Assembly (NCBI GenBank): GCA_963785765.1
Contig: CAWAWM010000008.1
Location: 744,001 to 808,000 of the forward strand
Direction: 5' to 3'
DNA: 64,000 bases
Source: DATBGO01 sp963785765
Lineage (GTDB): Bacteria > Actinomycetota > Actinomycetes > Streptosporangiales > Streptosporangiaceae
Shown here: positions 46,287 to 55,410 of the stretch, piece by piece
Layout: the number at the start of each line of letters is the position of its first letter
How positions within the stretch are numbered: the stretch's first letter is position 1
Program-made: the position numbers and the translations under genes
The notes under the pieces: model-generated
What the model was told of the DNA's origin: nothing
The model's database searches: none
The model's input: only the letters and a program-made list of their open reading frames with translations

Positions 46287-46449
46287 TCTGCCGCTCCATG
46301 CTCTGCCCAAGCCATGGATCAGGTCAAGGGCGGCCATCCGCCGTCACGAGCTGCCGGGACGGCGCTCATCTGATCGTGGGTCGCGCGGGCGGCGCGGCTG
46401 CGGTACCTGTCCCGGGCTAATCCTGCGGCAGCAATTCTGCGGGTGTCGG

Positions 46450-46472
46450 GACGGGTCCCGTCGTCAATGACG
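46450..46472 (-). terminator. Two adjacent palindromes after the Hsp20 reading frame
   Basis: GACGGG-T-CCCGTC (46450-46462) and CGTCA-A-TGACG (46462-46472) follow the stop codon at 46487 on the minus strand. Short tight stems without a T-tract; probably the 3' end of the ABC1–Hsp20 transcript. Confidence 0.45.
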
Positions 46473-46486
46473 TTTCCGGCCAGACG

Positions 46487-48508
46487 TCAGTCGGTCGTCT
46501 CGATCGCGACCCGGCCGCCTTCCGGCGTTACCTCGCGGACCGGGACACTGACCTCGAGGACGCCCTTCTCGTAGCGGGCGCTGACGTCCGTCGCGGCTAC
46601 CTCGGCGGGGAGCATGACCGACCGGGTGAGTGAGCCGTACCGGAACTCCGAGCGGTACGGTTCCTGGTCTTCCTGGCGACGCTCGGCATGGATCGTCAGG
46701 ACCCTGCCGTTGACGGTGACCTCGATGTCCTGCTCCGGGTCCAGGCCGGGAAGCTCGGCCCGGATCACGTAGCGGTCGTCCTGGGCCACTTGCTCGACCC
46801 GGAACGCCTGAGCCACCAGGAACGGCGGCGGACCTGTCCACGGCGATTCCAGCCAATCGGCCAGGTCCGGGAACAGGGCGCGGAATATTGCGGGTGCCTG
46901 GGGGCGCCGCAGGGTTGCCATCATGTCCTCCCATGTCACCTGCTGCCACGGTATCTGATCTGGTCTGGCTGGCCGCGCGGAGCGTGTCGGCCACGCCGAT
47001 CTTGCCTGAGGCGTCGATTTTGCCGGCTGTGCAGAGTTGGCCGGCTGTGCAGTGTTTGCCGGCTGTGCAGTGTTCGCCGGCTGGGCAGAGTTCGCTGGCG
47101 CCGCCGGCCGGACCGGCGGCGCGGATTCGGTTGTCCGGGCCGGCTGGGCAGAATCTGGCCGGGGCGGCAGTGCGGGCTTGGGCGGCGGTGCGGGCTTGGG
47201 CGGGTCCGCATATCCCGGCATCCATTTGAGCACCTCGGCCCGGAACTGCCCTTCGCATTCGAGCTGGCAGAGCACGCCCACGCCAGCAGTCGACACCCGG
47301 TGGATGAGGACGTAAGAAGGCGGCAGGTTGAGCCGCCGGGCAACATGGGATGACCGCAGGTCCAGCACCCGCGTCGCCTCCGCGCGCAGCCATTCGCGAC
47401 TGAACTTGAAGGAGTCGGTCTTGGACGGCTCGGCGAGTGGCGCCAGGAAAGCTTGCAGCGCCGTCAGGTCGACGCTGACGCCGTCGCGGAGAAAGCCGTG
47501 CGACCGGAGTTCATCCTCGACTTGGCTGAGGTCACCATCGTCGTGCATGAGCCGCAGCAGCTTGCCGAAGAAGGACGGGAAGCCGCCCGGCAGCCGGTCA
47601 ACAGCGCCGAAGTCCAGCACGCCCAGCCGGCCATCGGCGAGCAGGCGGAAGTTGCCCGGGTGCGGGTCCGCGTGCAGCAGGCTAGCCCGCGCAGGACCGG
47701 AGAATAGAAAACGGGCGATCATGACGCCGGCCCGGTCCCGCTCAGCGGTCGTGCCGCCGACGATGATCTGCGCGAGCGGGGTGCCGTCCAGCCATTCGCT
47801 GACCAGCACATGGTCGGTGACGGCGACTACATGTGGTACGCAAATGTCCGGGTCGCCCGCGTACGCTACCGCGAAGGCTTCCTGGGCGGCAGCTTCCAGC
47901 CGGTAGTCGAGTTCCTCTGCCACTCTGTCCCGCAGCTCGGCGAGCAGCGGCTTGGCGTCCAGGCCAGGCATGAGCACGCTGAACAGCCGGGCAACGCGGC
48001 TCAGCTGGTTAAAATCGCTGATCAGCGCCCGGCCCGCGCCCGGGTACTGAATCTTGACCGCAACCTGGCGCCCGTCGTGCCAGATGCCCCGGTGTACCTG
48101 GCCGATCGAGGCGGCGGCCGCCGGCTGGTCGTCGAACTCGGCGAAGCTGGCCCGCCACTGGGGGCCCATGTCGCCCGCGAGCACCTTGTGAATAGTCCGG
48201 GCGGGCAACGGCGGCGCGGATTCCTGCAGCCTGGCCAAGGTAGCCCGGTACGGGGCGGCGATCTCCGGGGGCAGCGCGGCTTCGAATATGGACAGCGCCT
48301 GGCCGAGCTTCATGGCGCCGCCCTTGAGCTCGCCAAGAACCCTGAAGATCTGCTCTGCGGTCCGCTGCTGAATTTGCTGGGCCACCAGCTCAGCTGGCCG
48401 GCCGCTCAGCCGCTTACCAGCTCCGAGCGCGGTCCGGCCAGCGAGCCCGGCCGGCAGCGTGGCCAGTTTCGCCGAGCGCGTGACAGTACCGCGGGGCAGA
48501 TCGTTCAT
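46487..48508 (-). CDS. ABC1/UbiB-type atypical kinase fused to an Hsp20 small heat-shock domain
   Basis: 673 residues in one uninterrupted frame. Residues about 30-430 are an ABC1/AarF/UbiB domain: KLGQALS (KxGQ), PAAAASIGQVHRG (A-rich nucleotide loop), VAVKIQYPG (lysine), HADPHPGNFRLL and VLDFGAVDRLP (catalytic and metal-binding). Residues about 440-525 are a Pro/Ala/Gln linker with NTAQPA repeats. Residues about 530-673 are an alpha-crystallin domain (RAELPGLDPEQDIEVTVNGRVLTIHAER; YEKGVLEVSVPV). ATG 48508 is preferred over 48517 on Shine-Dalgarno spacing. A GGGAGGA plus ATG lies exactly where a free Hsp20 would begin, so a separate 144-residue chaperone may also be made. I know of no characterised protein with this fusion. 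Confidence 0.88.
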   Translation of the reverse strand: MNDLPRGTVTRSAKLATLPAGLAGRTALGAGKRLSGRPAELVAQQIQQRTAEQIFRVLGELKGGAMKLGQALSIFEAALPPEIAAPYRATLARLQESAPPLPARTIHKVLAGDMGPQWRASFAEFDDQPAAAASIGQVHRGIWHDGRQVAVKIQYPGAGRALISDFNQLSRVARLFSVLMPGLDAKPLLAELRDRVAEELDYRLEAAAQEAFAVAYAGDPDICVPHVVAVTDHVLVSEWLDGTPLAQIIVGGTTAERDRAGVMIARFLFSGPARASLLHADPHPGNFRLLADGRLGVLDFGAVDRLPGGFPSFFGKLLRLMHDDGDLSQVEDELRSHGFLRDGVSVDLTALQAFLAPLAEPSKTDSFKFSREWLRAEATRVLDLRSSHVARRLNLPPSYVLIHRVSTAGVGVLCQLECEGQFRAEVLKWMPGYADPPKPAPPPKPALPPRPDSAQPARTTESAPPVRPAAPANSAQPANTAQPANTAQPANSAQPAKSTPQARSAWPTRSARPARPDQIPWQQVTWEDMMATLRRPQAPAIFRALFPDLADWLESPWTGPPPFLVAQAFRVEQVAQDDRYVIRAELPGLDPEQDIEVTVNGRVLTIHAERRQEDQEPYRSEFRYGSLTRSVMLPAEVAATDVSARYEKGVLEVSVPVREVTPEGGRVAIETTD
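46919..46932 (-). promoter_or_regulatory. Internal ribosome-binding site and start codon for a free Hsp20
   Basis: GGGAGGA (46932-46926) precedes ATGATG (46924-46919) in the fusion gene. From ATG 46921 the spacing after GGAGG is 5 nt and the product is 144 residues (MATLRRPQAP...), the usual length of a stand-alone actinobacterial Hsp20. Confidence 0.6.
47022..47093. repeat. Four tandem 18-bp repeats in the ABC1–Hsp20 linker
   Basis: Units related to GCCGGCTGTGCAGTGTTT, four copies with one to three differences. On the coding strand they encode Asn-Thr/Ser-Ala-Gln-Pro-Ala repeats. Confidence 0.85.
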
Positions 48509-48868
48509 GATCCCCATTCTCCGCTATGCCAGGGCGCGCCGGGCAGCTGCGCAGTCCGATGCGGCAGCCAGCTACGGCGGCGCCATTGCCAGGCAGGCAC
48601 CACGAGGTCCAGTGCTTCATTGGCCACGGCACCCTTGTATCAGGTCACGAGGGAAGCTCCGGTTCCAGGGCCTTTGTCCGGGCGAGGCGGGGCGATTCGG
48701 CCTACGCTCGGCGTTATGAAAGGTGATCGCGGCGCGGAGCGCGGTCGTGAGCGCTGCGGCGGGGGGTACGGGCGGTGCGGTGGATCGACTGGATACCAGT
48801 GCGTTGGGGCGGGCCGGCCAGCGCCGTGGCTGCCGGTCTGAGCCCACGATCACGCTGGCGCCGAAATC
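48509..48868. other. Intergenic region between the ABC1–Hsp20 gene and the DedA pseudogene
   Basis: A 360-bp divergent gap. No open frame with credible start, codon use and family resemblance was seen on either strand, and no class 1 or class 2 palindrome. Confidence 0.5.
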
Positions 48869-49494
48869 GTGAGCCTGTCCGAATACGTTGCCTTGTTCGT
48901 GCTGGTCGCGATCGTGGGAGCCGGCCTGCCGGGCCCCGGTGATCGGCGCTGATCGCAGCGGGCACGATGGCGGGGGAGGGCCGGCTCAGTATCTGGATCG
49001 TGCTGGAAACTGCGCTGGCCGCCTGGATGATCGGCTCGGTGGTCGGATATGAGATTGGTATCCGCAACGGACGCTGGCTGCTCGACCACCCGGGACGACT
49101 CGAGAAGTCGCGCCGCAAACTGCTCGCCAAAGGCGACCGTGCGTTCGGCCGTCATACCTTCGCGGCATCCGTGACGATGCCGGCTTTTGTCTCTGGGATC
49201 TTCCGGGTTCGGTTCTACGTTTTCATGCTCGGAGCGCTCACCGCTGGCATCGGCTGGATCGGAGTGTAGGTCGGGCTCTCGTACTTTTTTGGTGAAGAGA
49301 TCGCGAAGCGCATCGGAAAAGTTGGCACGAAGGCGGTGCTCGGCGTGATCGTGATCGTCGTTATAGGACTGTGTATCAGGGTCGGCGTGTCGAGGTGGCG
49401 CAACAACCGGTCAGAACGACCGCTGAGCAAGGAACTTCCTGACGAGGCTCGATGCGGGGTACGGTCCGGGAGCCAGCCAGTGCGGAGGCGCTGA
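48869..49494 (+). pseudogene. DedA/SNARE-associated family membrane protein, degenerate
   Basis: Translation from GTG 48869 gives SLSEYVALFVLVAIVGAGLPGPGD and stops at TGA 48950. The next frame continues without overlap: ALIAAGTMAGEGRLSIWIVLETALAAWMIGSVVGYEIG, then GRRxLLAKGDRAFGRHTFAASVTMPAFVSGIFRVRFYVFMLGALTAG (landmarks), the DedA pattern. TAG at about 49267 then interrupts the frame where Tyr is expected, and coding resumes with VGLSYFFGEEIAKRIG to TGA 49492. So there are two lesions: one missing base near 48944 and one nonsense substitution. This is a true decaying gene rather than a single base-call error. DedA proteins are thought to be lipid scramblases. Confidence 0.75.
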
Positions 49495-49562
49495 GGATGA
49501 CGCCACCACCATGCCAGCGCCCCCAGCCACACCCGGCGGCTGATCTCCGCGCTAGAGCGCAT

Positions 49563-49581
49563 ATCACCCGCCGCGGGTGAT
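49563..49581. promoter_or_regulatory. 19-bp palindrome, class 1 site (zwf)
   Basis: ATCACCCG-CCG-CGGGTGAT, perfect 8-bp arms: the most symmetrical copy. It lies 60 nt upstream of ATG 49642. Confidence 0.8.
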
Positions 49582-49641
49582 CGCGGCCGCTGCCAGCGGC
49601 GGCGATCGTGGTAAGTAGGCACGATTGGCAGAGGAAATGAC

Positions 49642-51017
49642 ATGGCGAAAGACAGTGTGGACGCACTGGTGATCTTCGGTGCTACTGGTGACCTGGCCAA
49701 GCTGGAGACGTTCCCGGCGCTGGTGGGGCTGGTGGAGCGCGGGGTGCTTGATGTTCCGGTGGTGGGGGTGGCGAAGAGCGGCTGGGGGCTGGCGCAGTTC
49801 CGTGAGTATGCGGCGGCGTCGCTGCGGCTGAACCACATGGATGACAAGAGCCCGGCGGCGGAGAAGATGCTGGGGCTGCTGCGGTACGTGGACGGGGATC
49901 TCGGCGACGACGCCACCTACAAGGCCATGTCGGACGCCATCGGGCCGGCACCCGGGTCCTGTTCTACCTGGAGGTGCCGCCGTTTTTGTTCGGGCGGATC
50001 GCGGAGGGCATCGCGTCGGCGGGGCGGACTGCTGGTGCCCGGGTGATGGTGGAGAAGCCGTTCGGCAACGACCTGGCCAGTTCGCGGCAGCTGAACGTGA
50101 CGATGCACAAGTATTTCCCGGAAGAGGCGATCTTCCGGGTGGATGACTGGCTGGCGTTTGACCCGGTGGAGAACGTGCTGTTCGTCAGGTTCGCCAACTC
50201 GGTGCTCGAGCCGCTGCTGAACCGCACGTACGTGGACCGGATCCAGATCACGATGGCGGAAGCCTTCGACGTCTCCGACCGCGGCCGGTTCTACGACCGG
50301 ACCGGCGCGATCCGGGATGTGGTGCAGAACCACATGCTGCAGGTGCTGGCGACGGTGCTGGCCGATCCGCCGGACGGGCCGGGCCTGGGGTCGTGGCGGG
50401 ACGCGAAGGCGCGGGTGATCTCCGCGCTGCGGCCGCTGACCCCCGACGACACGGTCCGCGGCCAGTATGACGGTTATCTGCAGGTGGACGGGGTGGATCC
50501 GAAGTCGACCACGGAGACCTACGTCGCGGTGCGGCTGGCCGCTGACACCTGGCGGTGGGCGGATGTGCCGATCTTGATCCGGGCCGGTAAGTGCCTGCCG
50601 GTCACGGCGACCGAGGTGGACATCCAGTTCAAGCGGCCGCCGCATGATGTGTTCGGGATCGAGCCGTTCGCGGTCCGTAACTCGCTGCGGTTCCGGGTCT
50701 GGCCGGAGACCGCGGTCGGTATGACGCTGGCGGGCAAGAAGCCCGGCGCCGGCCTGGAGCCGCAGCCCGAGGACCTGGCGTTCGCCGGGCAGCCCGGCTC
50801 GGACATGCGGCCCTATGACCGGCTGATCGGCGCCGCGCTGGACGGGGACCGGTGGCTGTTCGCCCGGCAGGACACCGTCGAGGCGGCCTGGCGGGTCGTC
50901 GACCCGGTGCTCGGCGACGCCACCCCGGTGCACCCCTACGCCCGGGGCAGCTGGGGCCCGAAGGAAGCCGACCGGCTGCTGCAGGGCGGCGCCACCTGGC
51001 ACAATCCGGCCGGCTGA
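49642..51017 (+). pseudogene. zwf: Glucose-6-phosphate dehydrogenase-like protein with a frameshift
   Basis: The first frame (GATGDLAKLETFPALVGL, NADP-binding N-terminus) runs about 103 residues to DAIGPA; the second continues RVLFYLEVPPFLFGRIAEGI, then VEKPFGNDLAS and FYDRTGAIRDVVQNHMLQVL (landmarks) to a normal end. One base is missing near 49946-49958 (GGGCCGGCACCCGG). The composite is about 458 residues, most like the actinobacterial Zwf1 type. Where active G6PDs have DHxLGK, this protein has RVDDWLAFDP, lacking both the conserved His and Lys. The ndh gene follows 21 nt later. It would feed the oxidative pentose phosphate pathway if active. Confidence 0.8.
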
Positions 51018-51038
51018 CCGACGGGACCGGAGTATCCA

Positions 51039-52415
51039 ATGGCAGATCAATCCGGGCGACGCCGGGTCGTGATCGTCGGCGGCGGATTCGCCGGACTGTT
51101 CGCAGCCCGGAGGCTGAAGCGCAGCAACGTATCGGTGACCCTGATCGACCGTTCCCAGCATCACGTGTTCCAGCCGCTGCTCTACCAGTGCGCCACCGGC
51201 ATCCTGTCCGAGGGCAAGATCGCCAGCCCGCTGCGCGACCTGCTCAAGAAGTACAAGAACGTCGACTGCGTGATGGCCGAGGTCGTCGACTTTGACGTCG
51301 ATGGCCGGCGAGTCATCGCCAAGCGGGTCGGCGGCGATCTCCTGGAGTACGGCTACGACGACCTCATCGTGGCCGCCGGAGTCCGGTCGTCATATTTCGG
51401 CCATGACGAGTTCGCGCGCTGGGCACCTGGCATGAAGACAATCTCCGATGCGCTCGCGATCCGGCGCCGGGTATACGGCGCGTTCGAGATGGCCGAGACG
51501 GCGGCGACTCCGGAGGAACGTCGTGCCTACCTGACGTTCGCCCTGGTGGGCGCAGGACCGACCGGTGTGGAGCTCGCGGGACAGATCAGGGAAGTAGCCA
51601 CCAAGACCCTCCGCGCCGAGTTCCGGAGCATCGAACCTGAAGACGCGCGGGTACTGCTCTTCGACGGTGGCAGCGCGCCGCTGGCCGTGTTCGGCCCGAA
51701 ACTGTCCCAGAAGGCCGACCAGGCGCTGCAGAAGCTCGGCGTCGAGCAGCACATGGGGTCGATTGTCACCCATGTCGACCGGGGCTTCGTGCTCGTCCGC
51801 GATCACGCTGGCGAACAGACCCGCTACGACGCCAACACCGTGCTGTGGACCGCCGGCGTGGAAGCGCCTCCCGTCGCGCAGGCCCTGGCCAACGCCACCG
51901 GCGCCGAGCGCGACCGGGCCGGGCGCATCCTGGTGGAGAAGAACCTCACGATCTCCGGGCATCCAGAGATCTCCGTCCTCGGCGACATGATGAGCCTGGA
52001 CAAGCTGCCCGGGGTGGCCGAGGTGGCGATGCAATCCGGGCTCTACGCCGGGAACCGGATCCGGCACCGGGTGTCGGGAGACATGGCTGAAAAGCCGTTC
52101 AGGTACCGTGACCTCGGCTCGGCTGCCTACATTTCCCGCGGCCAGGCCGTCGTCTCAGCGGGCCCGCTGAAGGTTAATGGCTTTGCGGGCTGGTGGATCT
52201 GGCTGTTCATCCACATCGCGTTCCTGACCGGCTACCGCAACCGCGCTGGGGCCCTGCTCACCTGGTGGCTGGCCTTCACCCGTGATGTCCGTCGCGAGCG
52301 GACCTTCACCACCCAGCAGATCCAGACGATGCGCGACGTCTACGCGCTTCCGCTCGGCCCCGACATGGGCACTGAAACGCCGCAGGCCCTGGCCGACCGG
52401 CCAGCAGACCCCTAA
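51039..52415 (+). CDS. ndh: Type II NADH dehydrogenase (non-proton-pumping)
   Basis: 458 residues. FAD motif VVIVGGGFAGLFAARRL (residues 9-25), followed by the quinone/FAD block HHVFQPLLYQCATGILSEGKIASPLR, then the NADH-binding VGAGPTGVELAGQI (about residue 168) and the C-terminal FAD block ISVLGDMMSL. A C-terminal membrane-anchoring region (WWIWLFIHIAFLTGYRNR) is typical of NDH-2. It oxidises NADH and reduces menaquinone, and would pair with the bd oxidase encoded in this window as a minimal non-coupled respiratory chain. Probably co-transcribed with zwf under the class 1 site. Confidence 0.93.
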   Translation: MADQSGRRRVVIVGGGFAGLFAARRLKRSNVSVTLIDRSQHHVFQPLLYQCATGILSEGKIASPLRDLLKKYKNVDCVMAEVVDFDVDGRRVIAKRVGGDLLEYGYDDLIVAAGVRSSYFGHDEFARWAPGMKTISDALAIRRRVYGAFEMAETAATPEERRAYLTFALVGAGPTGVELAGQIREVATKTLRAEFRSIEPEDARVLLFDGGSAPLAVFGPKLSQKADQALQKLGVEQHMGSIVTHVDRGFVLVRDHAGEQTRYDANTVLWTAGVEAPPVAQALANATGAERDRAGRILVEKNLTISGHPEISVLGDMMSLDKLPGVAEVAMQSGLYAGNRIRHRVSGDMAEKPFRYRDLGSAAYISRGQAVVSAGPLKVNGFAGWWIWLFIHIAFLTGYRNRAGALLTWWLAFTRDVRRERTFTTQQIQTMRDVYALPLGPDMGTETPQALADRPADP

Positions 52416-52436
52416 TCCACCCACCAGCCAGTCCGG

Positions 52437-52455
52437 GTCATCCGCCGGGGATGAG
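52437..52455. promoter_or_regulatory. 19-bp palindrome, class 1 site (GH15)
   Basis: Core TCATCC-GCCGG-GGATGA, exact match, 58 nt upstream of TTG 52514. TACGGT (52477-52482) lies 31 bp from the centre and is a plausible -10 box, which would put the site near -41, as for class II activators. Confidence 0.75.
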
Positions 52456-52513
52456 GGCGCAGCGCAGATCGGTCGTTACGGTGCGATTAGCCGTCAGAGT
52501 GGGAGGCTCAGTC

Positions 52514-54412
52514 TTGACTACCAGCGCTCACGCACCGGTGACCAGATTTCCGCCTATTGCCGACTACGGGTTGCTGTCGAATTGTGAGCAGAGTTGCCTG
52601 GTGGCACCGGATGGTTCGGTCGAGTGGCTGTGCCTGCCGCGCCCGGACTCCCCGAGCGTGTTCGGGGCCCTGCTAGACCGGTCGGCCGGCTTGTTCAGGT
52701 TCGGCCCCAGCAACACCCACGTTCCGCAGCATCGCAGATACGTTCCGGGGACGATGGTGCTGGAAACGACGTGGCAGACTCCGACCGGATGGATGACAGT
52801 TCATGACTTCCTGGTGATCGGCCCGACCCAAAGCGAGGTACGGCGGGCGGACTATCACCGGGCCCCATCCGATTTCGGCGCCGTCGGCGCGCTCGTCCGG
52901 ATCGCAACGTGCATCAGCGGCCGTGTTGAGGTGGTCGTGAACTGCGCCCCGCTCTTCAACTACGGAACCACGGCTGGCACGTGGAGCTACACCGGCGACG
53001 GCTACGATGCCATGACGCTCGCCGCTCAGGACGGAGACGTGCAGCTCCAGCTGGCCGGTAACGTCCGGCTCGGCGTCCTGGGGGCCCGCAGTTACGGTCG
53101 TACGACGCTCAGTCAAGGCCAGTCGGCGTTCAGCGTTCTTTCCTGGGGAGACAGCCACGTTCCGGCCAGCCTGGATGCGGCGTTGAGCGCCATGAACATC
53201 ACCGTCGATTTCTGGCGCGACTGGCTGGGTTCAGCCAAGATCCCTGACCATCCGTGGAAGCCCTACATCGACCGCAGCGCGCTGACCCTGAAGGCGCTCA
53301 GCTACGCGCCCACCGGCGCCATCATGGCGGCCGCGACGACTTCGCTGCCGGAAACGCCCGGCGGGGCCCGCAACTGGGACTACCGGTTCACCTGGATCAG
53401 GGACTCGGCGTTCATGCTCCGCTCGCTCTATCGCCTCGGTTTCGACTGGGAGGCGATCGAGTACTTCGGCTTCATCATTGACGCGGTCAGCGGCGGTAAT
53501 CTTAACCGGCCGTTCGAGCTGCAGATCATGTACGGCATCGGCGGGGAACGTGACCTGACCGAGCGGACCCTGGATCACCTGTCGGGGTACCGGGGGGCCC
53601 GCCCGGTCCGGGTCGGGAACGGCGCCTGGAACCAGCAGCAGCACGACGTGTGGGGGATGATCCTGGATGCGCTGGACGTCCACTTCCGCTGGGGGGCTGC
53701 CCAGATCGTGGCACCGGTATGGGAAGGGCTCGCCGGATTCGCTGACGCGGCGCTCAAGCACTGGCATGAGCCCGACCAGGGCATCTGGGAGGTCCGCGGC
53801 GACCCGAAGCACTTCACCGCGTCCAAGGTGATGTGCTGGGTCGCGGCCGCCCGCGCCGCCGACCTCGCCGCGGAGCGCGGCGATGACGAACGCGCCCAGC
53901 GATGGCGGGCAGGCGCCGACGAGATCAAGGCCGAGGTGCTGGAGAAGGGCGTGTCGGCCCGGGGCGTGTTCCGGCAGCATTACGAGACCGATGATCTCGA
54001 CGCTTCGCTGCTGCTGCTGCCGATCATGGGCTTCCTGCCGCCCGACGATAAGCGGGTCAAATCGACCGTGCTCGCCATCGCCGATGAGCTGACCGAAGAC
54101 GGCCTGGTCCTGCGGTACCGGGTGGAGGGCACCGACACCGGGTTCGCGGGCGAAGAGGGCACGTTCACGATCTGCTCGTTCTGGCTGGTGACCGCGCTGG
54201 CCATGATCGGCGAGACCGAACGGGCCCACGCCCTGTGCCAGAAGCTGCTGTCGTTCGCCGGGCCCCTGCAGCTCTACGCTGAGGAGATCGATACCACGAC
54301 GGGGCAGCACCTCGGGAATTTCCCGCAGGCCTTCACCCACCTGGCCCTCATCGAGGCCGTATCACTGCTCATCGGATTGGAGTCGGAGCAAGGCTTCGAC
54401 TTCGCTGGATAA
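52514..54412 (+). CDS. GH15 glycoside hydrolase (glucoamylase/trehalase type)
   Basis: 632 residues from TTG 52514, which has GGGAGG 7 nt upstream; the upstream ATG 52451 would lie within the palindrome. N-terminal block PPIADYGLLSNCEQSCLVAPDGSVEWLCLPRPDSPSVF (landmark) is typical of the bacterial GH15 subgroup. The (alpha/alpha)6 barrel has RNWDYRFTWIRDSAFML, GNGAWNQQQHDVWG and EEGTFTICSFWLVTALA; catalytic Glu candidates lie in HWHEPDQGIWEVRG and in EEIDTTTGQHLGNFPQAFTHLALIEA. No signal peptide, so it is intracellular; likely substrates are trehalose or alpha-glucans. Complements GH63 and GlgX. Confidence 0.88.
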   Translation: MTTSAHAPVTRFPPIADYGLLSNCEQSCLVAPDGSVEWLCLPRPDSPSVFGALLDRSAGLFRFGPSNTHVPQHRRYVPGTMVLETTWQTPTGWMTVHDFLVIGPTQSEVRRADYHRAPSDFGAVGALVRIATCISGRVEVVVNCAPLFNYGTTAGTWSYTGDGYDAMTLAAQDGDVQLQLAGNVRLGVLGARSYGRTTLSQGQSAFSVLSWGDSHVPASLDAALSAMNITVDFWRDWLGSAKIPDHPWKPYIDRSALTLKALSYAPTGAIMAAATTSLPETPGGARNWDYRFTWIRDSAFMLRSLYRLGFDWEAIEYFGFIIDAVSGGNLNRPFELQIMYGIGGERDLTERTLDHLSGYRGARPVRVGNGAWNQQQHDVWGMILDALDVHFRWGAAQIVAPVWEGLAGFADAALKHWHEPDQGIWEVRGDPKHFTASKVMCWVAAARAADLAAERGDDERAQRWRAGADEIKAEVLEKGVSARGVFRQHYETDDLDASLLLLPIMGFLPPDDKRVKSTVLAIADELTEDGLVLRYRVEGTDTGFAGEEGTFTICSFWLVTALAMIGETERAHALCQKLLSFAGPLQLYAEEIDTTTGQHLGNFPQAFTHLALIEAVSLLIGLESEQGFDFAG

Positions 54413-54439
54413 CGGGGCGCGCGGCCAGGACGCCAAGCG

Positions 54440-55390
54440 TCACAAGATGGCGATCGGGTTCACCGGCGACCCCGTTCCGTTTACTAGTCGCAACGGTGCG
54501 ATCACGCAGAAGAATGACCAGCGGCCCGCCGCCGCACACAACGGCACCAGGTCGTCGAACTGCAGGTAGTCCAGCAGATGCAGGCCCATCGCGTTGACGG
54601 CGAGGACGTGAACAGGAAAGTCAACGCCTTCAGCCAGGGTCGCCGTGGTGTCGTTGTTGCTGTCGCTGCCAAGCACCGCGACCCGTCGCTCCGCGACGAA
54701 CTCCAGCGCCGCCGGATGCAGCCCGGCGCGAGCACGGGCGGCATCCCACGGGCCGAGCTCGGCCCGGCGGCGTCGATGTCCCACTCGTACAAAGAGCAGG
54801 TCGCCCGGCCCGACGCGGACGTGCTGCGCTTGCTCGGCCGCGATGAGTTCATCGGCGGTCACGTGGTCGCCAGGCTCCAGCCAGCGCAGTCCGCGTAGCC
54901 GCGGGATGTCGAGCAGGACGCCGCGGCCCGCGATGCCGTCCCTGGCGACCTCGATGGACAGCTCGAAGGCCCCGGCAGCCGTGACAGTGTCGGCAGCCAC
55001 GCCGTTGTACAGCTGGCGACGGTAGATGACATGACAGAGGGCGTCGATGTGACTATCGGCGTTGCCGTGCACGTTCATGGCCAGCCGGTCGGTAGCAAAG
55101 GACAGCCCCGATGGGTCGGCCTGGTTTCCGGCCGGGCTGGTCATCTGGTGGACGCTGGGTTCCGGATTGTCCATCGTCACTCGGGTGTCCACGGGAGCGG
55201 CCAGCGTCACCGTGCGTCCGGACCTGATCTCGCTGGCCGCGGCGACCAGGTGAGCTTGCGTAATGTTGTTCAGCGCGCCACGTCGGTCATCCGGCCCCCA
55301 GGCGGCCGCGTCGCGCAATCGCCGGTACAGAGCGCTGAAGGCGGCTTCATCCAGCACCTGCGGTTGCCTCGGTCGTCCGGGTCTGGTCAT
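54440..55390 (-). CDS. Cyclase-family metal hydrolase (kynurenine-formamidase-like fold)
   Basis: 316 residues. RRGALNNITQAHLVAAA near the N-terminus and the metal-binding block NVHGNADSHIDALCHVIY (HxxxxxHxDxxxH) place it in the cyclase/KynB family, in the subgroup with the long N-terminus. GDSNNDTT-like GSDSNNDTTAT and VHVLAVNAMGLHLLDYLQFDDL are conserved near the end. It probably hydrolyses an amide or lactone; the substrate is unknown. The 55411-55680 gene is 20 nt upstream on the same strand. Confidence 0.82.
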   Translation of the reverse strand: MTRPGRPRQPQVLDEAAFSALYRRLRDAAAWGPDDRRGALNNITQAHLVAAASEIRSGRTVTLAAPVDTRVTMDNPEPSVHQMTSPAGNQADPSGLSFATDRLAMNVHGNADSHIDALCHVIYRRQLYNGVAADTVTAAGAFELSIEVARDGIAGRGVLLDIPRLRGLRWLEPGDHVTADELIAAEQAQHVRVGPGDLLFVRVGHRRRRAELGPWDAARARAGLHPAALEFVAERRVAVLGSDSNNDTTATLAEGVDFPVHVLAVNAMGLHLLDYLQFDDLVPLCAAAGRWSFFCVIAPLRLVNGTGSPVNPIAIL

Positions 55391-55410
55391 CGAGCAGATC
55401 GTTACCCGGC

